64,000 nucleotides of DNA from Polyporus tsugae (taxonomy: Eukaryota; Basidiomycota; Agaricomycetes; Polyporales; Polyporaceae), in assembly GCA_024305745.1 (NCBI GenBank), contig JAHRBS010000012.1, positions 2,547,001-2,611,000 on the forward strand. The letters run 5' to 3'. The notes beneath the pieces were generated by a model, which was given only the letters and a program-made list of their open reading frames with translations, was not told the DNA's origin and did not search any database. Positions 1 through 10,892 of this stretch are shown in pieces. The translations under genes were made by a program, and so were the position numbers. The number at the start of each line of letters is the position of its first letter. Positions within the stretch are counted from its first letter, which is position 1.

Positions 1-601
1 AAGTTCATTTGCTGGTTAATGATGTCGGAGGGAGCTCTACGTGTGACTTGGATAGACGACGCCTGCATTGACAGTCGGCATTTGCCGACAATATTAATGA
101 GGTACCACTCGGACTCGGACTCGGACTCGGACGCCGACGACTGATCCGACTCCCTCATGCATATGATCGTGGCCCCCACTAATAGCTACTAATAGGCTGT
201 GCTGTACAGTGGCAGTGTATTGGCAACTTGGAGTCACGAGTGGACTCAGGTCCCAGGACTGTGCCCGGACTGTGCCACCAGCAGGAAATAAAGATGCATA
301 TGGTCACCGGTCATCATCTGACTGGGCACCCCCAGGTCCAGGTACGTCCGTTCCGCAAAGGTTGCTCCGTAGTTTAAGGTACTGATGAATGATATCCATG
401 AGTACTTAGTACTAGTAGCGACTCGGACTTCGAAAGATCACTCTTCCTTCAAGGTAAGTACTGGATTGATACTTGTCTCAGAGTTCAGAGTGCCACGTCA
501 GAGGGTTAACGGATACAGTCCGATAGTATCATAGACGAGAACAAGAAGTCGTGACGTTGCGAGTCGTTTGCTGGCCTTTCCTACCCACAACCTACCCATG
601 G
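1..601. other. No gene recognised (left edge)
   Basis: No open frame here resembles a known family. The only structure seen is a short hexanucleotide repeat near the left end, listed separately. The stretch leads into the GH95 relic that starts near 602. Confidence 0.5.
107..131. repeat. CTCGGA hexanucleotide microsatellite
   Basis: About four head-to-tail copies of CTCGGA are visible, followed by a degenerate copy. It is a simple-sequence repeat with no evident role. Confidence 0.8.
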
Positions 602-862
602 TAGAATGGCTTGGCTTGATCTCAGTCCTGGAGTCTGGACGTCCCATCCACAACAAACGCAGTGACGGCTACTACAACATCTTCATGAGTCCGCGTGGCG
701 CTCCCCTCCAACTGGCCGAGCGGCTCCATCAAAACACACCTCTCAATGTCATCGTGATCCTCCGCTGGTCGCAGACACCGTTGTTCAACATCGTGATGGC
801 TGCGTGCCGGCGCCGCTTTCCATCTGGTCAATCAACGGCCTGTCTCACGGATGAGGACACGA
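602..862 (+). pseudogene. Decayed C-terminal relic of a GH95 alpha-L-fucosidase
   Basis: This stretch aligns by eye with the last exon of the GH95 copy at 6184-6462. AATGGC at 606 matches the start of that exon, GACGTC..CATCC near 640 matches its PDVAS segment, and the block encoding NWPSGSI (near 705-725) is almost identical. A later part, CRRRF near 805-820, corresponds to GRRMRF. The reading frame is broken: an in-frame TGA precedes the conserved NWPSGS block and several indels are needed to align it. No upstream GH95 exons are present, so this is a fragment. It lies just upstream of the TATA box of the double-psi beta-barrel gene. Confidence 0.65.
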
Positions 863-941
863 CGTGGGTCGTCGCGCGGTTCTCCCTACCCAAGCCTCAC
901 CGATGCACGCGCATCGACGCGCAGTCCTGGACGTGTACACT

Positions 942-949
942 GTATATAA
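942..949 (+). promoter_or_regulatory. TATA box of the double-psi beta-barrel gene
   Basis: GTATATAAA lies about 110 bp upstream of the ATG at 1056. A pyrimidine-rich leader follows. The position fits a short 5' UTR. Confidence 0.6.
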
Positions 950-1055
950 ACCCCTCCCTCCAGGACGGCAAATTCTTCATTCGCATTCCACCTTCGTCCC
1001 CATTCACTTGCTGGTCAACTTCTTCTTCTTCTTCACTCTCTCTTTATTTTTCAAC

Positions 1056-1586
1056 ATGCGCTTCTCCACCGCCGCCCTCTTCGTCGCTCTCACCGCCGCC
1101 ACCTCTGGCTTCGCCAAGGTCCACATGCACAAGTCGGGTGGCGATGGTGCGCACTTCCCCCCTTCCCTGCCACCATGAAAGCCAAGCTGACGTCTTCGTT
1201 CGAACAGCTACCTACTACGCCCCCGGTCTCGGCTCCTGCGGCCACAACAACAGCCCGTCGGACATGATCGTCGCCGTCGACCACGCGACCATCACGAGCT
1301 TCCCCGGTGCGGGCGCAAACCCCAACCTGTACGTACTGTATCCTCTCCTCCTCCCGTCTCCTTCCGTCCACCAACACCACGGGACGCTGACGTGATGCGG
1401 GACAGGAACCCCATGTGCGGCCGCAAGATGCGCGTCACCTACCGCAAGAAGTCGATCGTGGTCACCGTCGCGGACACCTGCCCCGGCTGCGCGGTCGGCA
1501 GCCTCGACCTCACGCCGACGGCTTTCAAGAAGTTCGCGCCGCTCGGCGTCGGCCGTCTCCACGGCATCAAGTGGACCCTCTTGTAA
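1056..1586 (+). CDS. Secreted RlpA-like double-psi beta-barrel protein (barwin/expansin-like)
   Basis: Exons 1056-1146, 1208-1328 and 1406-1586 join in frame to about 130 aa. The start is supported by the TATA box 110 bp upstream and by an N-terminal signal peptide (MRFSTAALFVALTAATSGFA). The mature part reads ATYYAPGLGSCG, then MCGRKMRVTY, then VADTCPGCAVGSLDLTP and HGIKW, which is the typical single DPBB domain of small fungal RlpA-like secreted proteins. The four cysteines (SCG, MCG, DTCPGC) are in the usual places. Such proteins are extracellular; some bind chitin or cell wall, and no enzymatic activity is established for most. It appears intact. It sits between a GH95 relic and a GH95 pseudogene. 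An alternative label is cerato-ulmin/barwin-like, but the DPBB pattern fits better. Confidence 0.87.
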
Positions 1587-2884
1587 TCGAGATCGCGGTT
1601 TAAAGAGTCGCGCGTCCGACTGTGACGCGGTCGGATGGATGGTTGGAGGATGGGCGAGAAGGCATGTGCGCGTCGTAGGCTGGTACTACGATACTTTTTC
1701 ATTTGTGTTTGGGAAATTGAAGTTGGATTGCGGACGTTCGAACTGAGCACTGCCAGTATCAGTGGTGCGATGGGCTGGTAAGTCTTGGATCCTCGTGTGG
1801 GTGCTAAATGCGATTTCTCTGTCATGGGGGAAATGTCAGCCTCGTCGACTGGGCATCAGCGACATGGTACAGCACCGTCAGAACGTGTAGAGTAGCGTGC
1901 GATGGACCCGTTGCGTCTTGTGCAGGCTTCGTTTGAGTTTCGTGCGCTTTCCGTACGCGAAAAGCTAACTTGAGCGCTTCAGCACCCGGATTCCCGGCTT
2001 TGGATCGGCCCGTAGTCGCCGGATATGAGCGGTCGCATACGTAGTTTGCGGTTGGCCGGGTTTGCGCGTGGCCAACACCATCCACATTTCCTGCCAAGAT
2101 CACTGCGGTTACGTGCGGTAATAGGTTGGGGTAAGGTACGTGCAGTTACTCTTGAACTAATTCACAATCGGGTCTCATCTGGTACCTACTCACCTACTCC
2201 GCTAGTGCGTCGGAACCCCACTGCTGGCACCGCATATATGCGGCATACTACCGTGACGAGACATTCACGGCCAGCGACGAAGTTGCTCGGAGCACCGTAG
2301 TTTGAGGTAAGTACTGGTCAACGAATCCATTTACTTCGACTACTACAGTACTCACTAAGTTTGTTACGGATTGCCAGACTGTGCAGAATCTAGCGACAAC
2401 GCTGAGGAGGTAGAGAGCAAAAATCGTACCATTTACACCAGTGGCCGGCCTGAGGTTCAGGAAGTCGGAGAGAGCCTAATCGACACCTCGGGTCAGTTCT
2501 CCATCTCATTCGCTGCTAAGTGTATACTGGATGCACTCACAGCAGGCCTTTCTCTCATGTAGCCCCTCTTCTTCAGCAGCCCGCCGGATCTTGTAGACCA
2601 GGGTCAAGGCGGATATGCAGCCCTGGTTGACCAAGTCCAAGGCGGGTCTTGCACTATCCCCGGTTACACTTCGATGTATCACGCTGAGATCTGGGTGTAT
2701 AGAGAAGTGCGCCATGTGATGGGTCGTATTCGCTTCTCTTCGTGCATCTGCCACGGCCCGACAGTCGGGTGCCGTACAGACCTCCTGCGACCTGGCATCT
2801 GCCGGGACACCAAGGTTTGCATTCCCATAAATACTCCGAGCCACGAGCCACGAGCTTGCTCTTCGCCTTCTCGACGCTGTCGCT
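1587..2884. other. Intergenic, no gene recognised
   Basis: It holds the 3' flank of the DPBB gene and the presumed promoter of the GH95 locus. Open frames on both strands lack family signatures and splice-supported continuity. A TATA-like CATAAATA occurs near 2826, about 60 bp before the GH95 start codon. Confidence 0.5.
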
Positions 2885-5800
2885 ATGCTACCTCGACGAG
2901 TGGGTTCAAGTTCGGCCATCGCCCTTGCCAGCTCTACCGTCTCCACCGTCATCGCGGCGCCTTCGGGCTTTCCTGCCTCCGGAAATGGCTTATGGTTCAC
3001 TGAGCCTGGCCGTGGCTTCGACTTCTGGGCGGATGATTGGCTGCCCATTGGGAATGGCTACCTCGCAGGTCAGTTCAACGACGTGGTATCTAGACTTTAC
3101 CTCTCACGACACCTCGACAGCGATGGTCAACGGGCAGACTACCCAGGAGGTCACTCAGTTGAACGTCGAGTCTCTCTGGGCCGGCGGCCCTTTTCAGTAT
3201 CCAGTGAGTAATTAGGCTTCCGAGCCTATGATGATTATCGTCATGGGTTCATTATATATTAACAACTTGCACCGTGCCGGTATTGACGGTTCTCCATCTT
3301 CCAAGAACTACAACGGAGGGAACAAGATGGCTTCTGATCAGCAAACGGTCGCGCAGGACATGCAAGCGATCCGTCAAGCTATTTTCAAAAGCCCGGATGG
3401 GACCATCGACAGTGCGTCCATCTGTCTCCCGGAGGTCAAGTTGAAATTTGGTTGGAACTTACGTTGAGCTCCAGGCATTGCGCAGTTGACTACCGATGCT
3501 ACCGGGTACGGTATGTCCGACTCCTAGTGCTCGGAATTAAGATAGTTTCGTGCACTGAAGGTATGGTATACATCCTTAGGCTCGTACGTTGGCGCAGGAT
3601 ATCTTCTTGCCACACTCAACCTGGGCGGCGACTTCTCGGACTTCGTATGATGGCTCGATATGGACGTTGCTGTGCAGCGCACCTCTTGGACCCAAGGCAA
3701 TGTCTCGTTCTTCCGGTGAGCTGCTTTCAACGCATAGCACGGAGGTCACCCACTTAAGTGTCACAGCGAGATGTTCTGCTCTCATCCGTCGCAAGCATGC
3801 GTCCAGCACATCAACACAACCGGCTCGAGCTCCCTTCCCGTCCTGACCTACGCATACTCCATCGACGCTGAAACGGGGTTCCCCACTCCGTCCGTCTCCT
3901 GTTTCGACGACTCGACTCTCAAAATCGTCGGAACGGCGTCCAGCCCAGGCATGGCATTCGAAATCCTCGTGCGGGTCACCGCGAGTGGCACCAACGCCTC
4001 CGTCGCCTGCGTTCCGGCAGACGCGAAGAATGCCACGATCAGCGTCCGCGGCGCGAGTGCGTCCTGGATCACCTGGGTCGGCGGCACGGACTACGACGCG
4101 AACGCTGGAGACGCCGCGCACGGCTTCTCCTTCAAGGGCGCCGACCCGCACGACGCGCTCGCCGCGCGCATCGGGCCGGCCACGGCTACGCCGTCGACGT
4201 ACGCCGACATCCTCGCGGCGCACGTCGCGGACTACTCGGAGCTGATGGACAGGTTTCAGCTCGCTCTTGGCCAGAAGCCCGACCTCGACACCGTCCCGAC
4301 GGACCAACTGCGCGCCGTGTACCAGACGGACGTTGGCGACACGTATCTGGAGTGGCTGTCGTTCAACTTCGGGAGGTACCTTCTTGCCAGCTGCGCCAGG
4401 GGCGTCTTGCCTGCGAACCTGCAAGGCAAGTGGGGCAAGGACGCGAACAATCCCTGGGGGGCGGACTACCGTGGGTGTTGCACGAACCAACGACTAACGT
4501 GATCATTTGAGCTGAATTGGTCTGTACAGACTCGAATATCAACCTCCAGATGAACTACTGGTTCGCGGAGCTTACGGACATGGACGTCGTCAAGCCCCCT
4601 TTCGACTACATCGAGGTCCGTATGTATGCAATGCTGGACTGGCGTGTGGACCTGATGGCGACTGCGTGGCGATGCAGAAAACATGGGCTCCTCGCGGTAC
4701 GCTGACGGCTCAGTACTTGTACAACATATCCAAAGGATGGGTGACACATGACGAGGTCTGTCGTTCCATGCACGCACTATGTCCTCTAATGCTGGACTGC
4801 TTCCCTTTCAGATGAATGTATATATATTCAACAGACTTGTTGTTGGTCGCAGGGCACTGAATGCCTGTGCCGTTAGATCTTCGGCCATACGGGTATGAAG
4901 GGAGGTGGAAACAACACCTTCTCCGCGGCGGATTACCCTGGTGCGTGGATAAATTAATCACTGACGGAGGTACCCTCACCTGCTTTCCGCGCAACAGAGG
5001 CAAATGCATGGATGGTATTTGATTGAACCACCTATCTGTGCCTACAACTAACTTGCCTCTGAAGATGATTCACGCCTGGGACTACTTTGATTTTACTCAG
5101 GACGCTGATCGGTTCAAGGCTCAAGGATAGCCTCTTCTCAAGGTTAGACATCTCTATATCGTGCGTCACTAAATCCCTCACGAGCAGCTCGCAGGGTGTT
5201 GCCCAATTCCATCTGCAAAAACTGGTCCCAGACGTCCGCTTCAACGACTCGACCTCGTCGTGATCCCATGCAACTCTCCTGAGCAGGCGCCGATTACACT
5301 CGGTCGAGTACTGCTGTCCTCTGATACCGTGAACAGCGTAATCTGAGGTTGGCCGTAGGATGTGCCCACGCACAGCAGGTCGTCTGGCAGCTCTTTAACG
5401 CCATCGAGAAGGGTTTCCCCGACTCTGGCGACCCGGATATCCCGTTCCTCGACGGTATGCAAACCCACCTTTCCCCTGTCAGCTCACTCAGACTCATGTG
5501 CGCCGACAGAGGTCCGCACGAAGCGTGCGGACAAGGGCATCCACATCGGATCCTGGGGCCAACTCCAAGGTCCGTCTCGCCCTCCCCCCTACAATAGTCC
5601 CCGCTCCTAGAACAACAACCATTTCGAACTGCAGAATGGAAGGTGGACATGGACTCACCCGACGACACCCGCCGCCACCTCTCCCACCTCATCGGCCTGC
5701 ACCCCGGCTACGCCATCACCGGGTACGACCCCATTGTGCATCAGACCTCCAAGAACTACACCCACGACGAGGTCATCGCCGCCGCGACGACCAGCCTCGT

Positions 5801-6462
5801 CCACCGCGGGAACGGCACGGGACCCGACGCCGACTCGGGCTGGGAGAAGGTCCATGCTGGGCGCAGCTCGGGAACGCGAGCAAGTTCTACCACGAGCTCT
5901 CGGTACGCCCAACCACCCCCTGGCCCTTCGTCATCGGTCTTGCATCCTAACGCCCATCCGCGACTACGTGTGCGTACAGTACGCGCTCGAGCGCAACTTC
6001 GCGCCGAACCTGTTCAGCCTCTACTCGGCGGGTCCGGGGGCGATCTTCCAGATCGACGCCAACTTCGGCTTCGCCGCGGCGCTCCTCGTACGTGCATCGT
6101 GGACCCGCGCCCGCCCCCTTCCGTTCCTTCCCAGATCGAGCGCTGCTCACGTTGCCTCGCTCGCTCATACACATGCTACATAGAATGGCGTGATCCAAGC
6201 CCCAGACGTCGCATCCACGTCCGAAGTCTACAACGTCTTCATCCTCCTCGCGCTCCCCGCCAACTGGCCGAGCGGCTCCATCCAGAATGCACGCCTCCGC
6301 GGTGGCCTTGGCGTCAGCTTCTCGTGGGGGAAGTCGACGCTGACATCGTTGGAGGTCGCCGCGGCGGATACTGTGACGGCGGGGAGGCGGATGCGCTTTT
6401 GGCACAAAGGGAATATCAGGGAGCTCACGGCTTCTCCTGGGATGAACGTCAAGCTGGTGTGA
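2885..6462 (+). pseudogene. GH95 alpha-L-fucosidase, multiply disrupted
   Basis: The predicted secreted enzyme would hydrolyse alpha-1,2-fucosyl linkages. I resolve 18 exons: 2885-3068, 3121-3203, 3306-3411, 3475-3510, 3580-3715, 3767-4470, 4530-4615, 4678-4755, 4812-4817 (6 nt), 4877-4940, 4998-5014 (17 nt), 5065-5142, 5195-5302, 5359-5454, 5510-5569, 5635-5894, 5980-6087 and 6184-6462. Family landmarks are WLPIGNGYLA, QLNVESLWAGG, NLQMNYWF, TGMKGGGN, HIGSWGQLQ, RRHLSHLIGL, FQIDANFG and NWPSGS. Four lesions interrupt this model: TGA at 3648-3650 where an R/W context is expected, TAG at 5128-5130 where GYPLL is expected, a one-base loss near 5253 in FNDST-LVV, and a roughly 10-base loss near 5852 removing WRA before WAQLGN. 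The splice sites are still intact, so inactivation looks recent. Assembly error could explain one lesion but hardly four. Confidence 0.88.
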
Positions 6463-6880
6463 AGCTTAGACCTAGGCTGGGGTGTTCTAATGCTATCCGT
6501 GTGTTACGACGGGAATGAATTCCAGAACGAAGATGTTGTGATCGGCGCCTTCCACTGTAAGCAAGTAGATCGGGCCCTTGGCACTGGACAATGTTGCAAG
6601 TCTTGAAAGCGCGAACTGTCAGCAGAGAAATGAGGCGCACTTTCGCGATAGCCCTTCATGTATGCAGGGATATCAGCAAGAATAGTGGAGAATACCACGG
6701 AACCGTGAGCATGCAAGGAATCGCACAAGAGGACCAACAACTTTATCATCGTATGATTGGCATATCTAGAATCAACGAAAAAGAATCTAATTTTCACTGG
6801 TCTTGCCCTCCCACCTGTAATGAACGGCCATTAGGCTCCTCCTCACAACAGCAACAACAACAACCCAAGCAAAGAAGCAC
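6463..6880. other. Convergent 3' flanks
   Basis: This is the region between the ends of the GH95 locus (+) and the carrier gene (-). A short CAACAA-rich run lies near 6850-6866. Nothing else is recognised. Confidence 0.5.
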
Positions 6881-8068
6881 TCACATGTCGAGGAACAGCT
6901 TCCAAAGTACCGAGAACATCACCCCCTGCAGCCCGTTCGCCAAAATCCTCGTCTTTAACCCCCGCCCGAGCAGGCCCCGCAGCCCGTCTTGCGCGATGAC
7001 GGCCTCAGCAGCGACGATGTACCCGATGCGCGTTTCATGCGCCTGGCGGTACGTCTTCACGACGCGGAGCGAGTTTGAGATGGAGTCCGAGATGACCGAC
7101 GCGACGAAGCCGATGAACGCCTGCCGGAGGAGCTTCTCGCTCACGGTCGTCGGCGCAGGCAGCGTCTCGTTGAGGTAGTTGTATGTCCCGAACCACGGGC
7201 AGTGGCCCGCGAACGCGGCCGCGGCGGTCGCGACGGCCCCATACCAGAGCGTGCCAACGCCGTAGCGCTTGATCTGTTTTATGTAATATTACGCGCATAC
7301 AGGCAGGTGGTAAGCCCCGAGTCGGGGAATGCAGCATGTTTCGGGAGAGCAGACGCACCCTCGAGCGCAGGATCACCATCCCCGCCTTCCCGTCCGTCTG
7401 CATCGTGGTCTTGACGGTGTCCACGGGTGTGAGGAGCGTCCGGAACCCGGCCGCGGCGAGGGACGCGAACACCGTCTTGGCGAGCGCGGGCAGGTCCTTG
7501 AGGTACCTATTGGACTTGAGGAGCGCGAGGACGCCGACGTTCGCCGCGGTGTCTCCGAAGCGCGACACGGGACCCTGGATGAGCGCGGCAGCGAGGCCCT
7601 GGTAGTACCGCGCCCAGCCGTCGTCGGCGTAGAGCGTCCAGGCGGCCTGCGTCATCGTCGTCCCGTAGCGGTACTGGTAGTTCATGATCGTGCGCAGCGG
7701 CATGAGGACGGGGACCTGCAGGACGATCGCTGCGGCGCCGCTGAGGCCACCGCCGAGGGCGCTTTTGAGTGTTTTTCCTAGGTTGAACTACGTTTCGTCA
7801 GGTCTCAAGTGTTTCCAAGACACTTCTACACTCAATGCTGTGGGTTTCAAGTTGGGGTCAAGGAAACACTCACGTCAACGTCATCCGAGTCGATGACACC
7901 CTTGAAGAACACCACGAGGGCTAAGACACCCAGGATGGCGAGGATAGTATGCCATACAGTGGTCCACAATATACTAGTATGCTTCTCTTGAGAAGGGACG
8001 GGAGGTTCACTAGCCTGAGCCTCGGGGTCGAGGAGAGGAGTCCGCTCATCGATGGGCCGTGCGGCCAT
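6881..8068 (-). CDS. Mitochondrial-carrier-like membrane protein
   Basis: On the minus strand the exons are 8068-7874, 7787-7359 and 7273-6881, about 338 aa. The N-terminus carries RTPLLDPEAQ followed by a hydrophobic helix (TILAILGVLALVVFF). The rest is carrier-like: VPVLMPLRTIMNYQYRYG, GLAAALIQGPVSRFGDTAAN, TPVDTVKTTMQTDG (a good PxDxxK signature) and SNSLRVVKTYRQ, a degenerate third repeat. It ends KLFLDM. The second intron acceptor at 7788 was chosen because it keeps phase 0 and gives FNLGKTLKSALGGG. The stop codon overlaps a GTGAG that could also be a splice donor, so a longer C-terminus cannot be excluded. The substrate is unknown; the inner mitochondrial membrane is inferred from the family. 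Confidence 0.8.
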
Positions 8069-10892
8069 GGCGGAATGGGAGTGAAGGGCGCAGAGAAGAG
8101 GGAGATCGAGAGACGTGGGCGTGCATGGCTGCCGATGAAACCGATGGGGAAGGGCAATAGCACAAGTTGAACGTTGAACGTTGAAGAGCTTCAGGGCAAC
8201 GATCGTACCAAATTGAGCACCTTATCTTATCTGATACCACCGCATCCGGCGACTCAGTCGGGCGCTAGTATCCAGCACTCGGACTCGAACCCACTTCTGA
8301 ACGCACTGTGCAGACCGTGAATACCCATATTGCAAGATGCTCACCGTGGAAGCGGACACAGCTTAGAATGTTCATAGTAAGTACAGACCCGGTTTGTGTA
8401 GACCGTATGGAAACCGGGGGGGGGGAGACGTTGATGCACTTATTGTTTTGCTTTCTCCCCAGTTTACTTATGTCCCCACGGGCCTCGACTCCTCCGAAGC
8501 CCATGCACGGCCCATGGCTCTGCCGCGGCAATGAAAGATATGCCCCGCCCTCGTCCTCCCGTCCAGAATACATCTCCTATGCATGTTGCTCGCAAGCAGG
8601 GAATTTGGTGAGTGCGCACATCGGCACGGCATGCCATCCATCTGTACTATTCCCCTGTGCACATGATCTGCGGACTGAGCGTCCGTTGACTGGAACGTGT
8701 ATCAGATGTGTGTCCGCGTCGAGCATCCATGCTGCTGCTTGTCCCGGCACACATCTTGACCTGCTACCACCACCATCGTGGTGGGCGCCTACCGGGGATT
8801 CAGCTCGTTGACCTTCGGGTCTTCTTGTAGCTCCTTGAGGGGTCTTGTACGTTGTTCATGGGCGTACAGACGTAGTGTCGACGCTGGGAGGGATCCACGC
8901 GCTCTCAGACTTTGCTCTGAGTCCCTCTGGCCCGGCAGCCCCACTCGTCCCGAGTCTGTCTACTCCCCCACGCCAGCGAGACCACGGTGGGGGTCGGGGA
9001 TGTTTCCCAACGCATGGGGTGGCCAACGCGGGCTCGCTGCAGGGTCACTGTTGGTGTCGGCCATTTCACGGTCGACGAGGGCAGGATGCCCGAGCACCTC
9101 TACCATGGCAGCGGTAGCGCGCTTCGTGCGTGCTGTCAAATCCGTAGCCTCCCGGTGGGTCCATAGTTATCCGGGGCGCCGTCACCAGCCCTCACCTGGG
9201 GCGCAAGGCAGGGGCATGGCCTCCGCGCTGGAGACACGGGGGGGCGCTATAAATCCTTCCCACACCTGGACTCCCAGCGTACGTTACGATCCGGTTTACC
9301 GGTCCCGTCCGCGTTGGGTCCAAGGGTCCCTAACAGGTAGGTATCGGGATCCTGGCGGGGGTGACTTACAGTTCTGGCGAGTTGCGCCCACTGATGATAG
9401 AAGTGTAATGACCAGATGGGAAGGCTTTGCCGCTCACGGTCTGAGTGTCCAAGTCCGGACTCCCGCCGACTGCCGGGTCATGCCGGAGGAAGGGACCAGA
9501 CGGTATCGGCTTCGTGCCTAGTACCAGTGGGTCAAGGACGGGCACTCAGATTACACCCATCGTGGGAGGCCAATGTGCCGCCAAAACACTTCGAGGTGAA
9601 GGCGCTAAGTGCTGGGCCGTTGGCTCCTCGTCACCCTTTACCACATCCCCGTCTTGGGGCCGGCCAGGCCGGATAAGGGCAATTGTAACACTGGGAGTTT
9701 GGGGCAAGAACCAGCCGACATGTGGCCCTAGAAGTGGTACGTGACAGGCCACCCAGCTGGCCACGGCGGATGAAACTGGCTAAGTAACATTAGCCAGGTA
9801 CTGCCCGTGGTGGTTAGTCTAGACGTCACTCCTGGCGCGTGGACGGTCCAGGTCATGACCTAGGCGAGACAAGGGACTCGTGTACGATCAGGGATCCGCG
9901 CCTTCAGGCAGCAGCGAACTGCGTGCACGGGAACGGGAATCCGGGATTCCCCTGTCGCCTTCTTTGGCGGCATTGGCGGTCAACGGTGGGCCGTGGCGGT
10001 GCAGGATAGTCCCCTGTATCCGGCCGGAGAGGTCTAAATCCCCTGTCGGTCTGGATGCCCGTAAGATGGGTGTTCCGGGCTTGAGTTGATACCATGCGAC
10101 CGCTGACGCTGTCAGACGGCCGGACGTTTTTCGGGGGGCGTCCGGAGGAAGGGGAGGGCCTCGCAAGAGCACCTTTACGCATGTACTACCTCCGTCTCTT
10201 CTTTTGTGACTGCCAGGCTGTGACGCGGTGGGGGTCGGCGGGTCCTTTCCACACGCTGCCTTCTGGCGTGGACCAAGCATTATGCACAACGGGGACGTCT
10301 CCTTCTCGGAGCGCGGCGGACATGGATCCGTGCTTAATTTCCCCTTACACATGCTAGTGAAAGTCAAATGAACTGTCCGTAGCTGTGGGGCAAGTCGTTG
10401 AACACGTTTGTGCCGAGCATCACATCGACGAGCGGCCGAGGCAAACCCTTCATTTTACGTTTACGATTCACCAGTCCTTGACAAAAAAAACTCCGGCATT
10501 TTCTCACTTCTCCCCCTGCACATGCGAGTTGAGCTGTCCTTCCAGCCGTACATCCTTAATCCTACGCGCGGGCACAAGGTCCATATCAATATTAATTCGA
10601 GTCAGTGGACACTCAAAGGGCATTGGTGGACTCGGAGCAAGTGTCGAGATCAGATTACGCCCGCGCTCGAGATCATCCTATGTGGGTGCGCAAGGTGCGA
10701 TTTTTCCACTGTTGTCCCCATCCACCATGACGAAAGGATACGGCATCCATAACAATATGATCGGGCCCAACGACTCTTCGTTGCGACTCAGCCTCCACTG
10801 CTTGCCAGCCTCTACCAAATCTCACCCTCAGCCATACACCCGATTTGATGTCATCTCATCAGCTTTCACACCACATCCTTCGCCGCCATACT
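8069..10892. other. 2.8 kb GC-rich stretch without a recognised gene
   Basis: Several frames stay open for 200-250 codons on both strands (for example 8778-9521 + and 9888-10367 -), but they are low complexity, overlap each other and match no family I know. A run of ten G lies at 8416-8425 and a TATA-like CTATAAATCC near 9249. It may be a decayed mobile element or a non-coding region. I see no terminal repeats that prove this. Confidence 0.45.

Noticed and set aside
3645..3677. A 33-nt intron (GTATGA..TGCAG) that would remove the first GH95 stop codon
   Set aside because: It is in phase, but it is far shorter than any other intron here and would delete the conserved WLDMDVAVQ segment.
8265..8300. 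tRNA-like T-arm (GGGTTCGAGTCC on the minus strand)
   Set aside because: The flanking bases do not pair as a T stem, and no acceptor, D or anticodon arm can be folded around it.
9888..10367. Long minus-strand frame (159 codons) in the gene-poor region
   Set aside because: It is rich in Pro/Ser/Arg, overlaps other open frames, and has no motif, promoter or splice pattern. GC-rich sequence gives such frames by chance.
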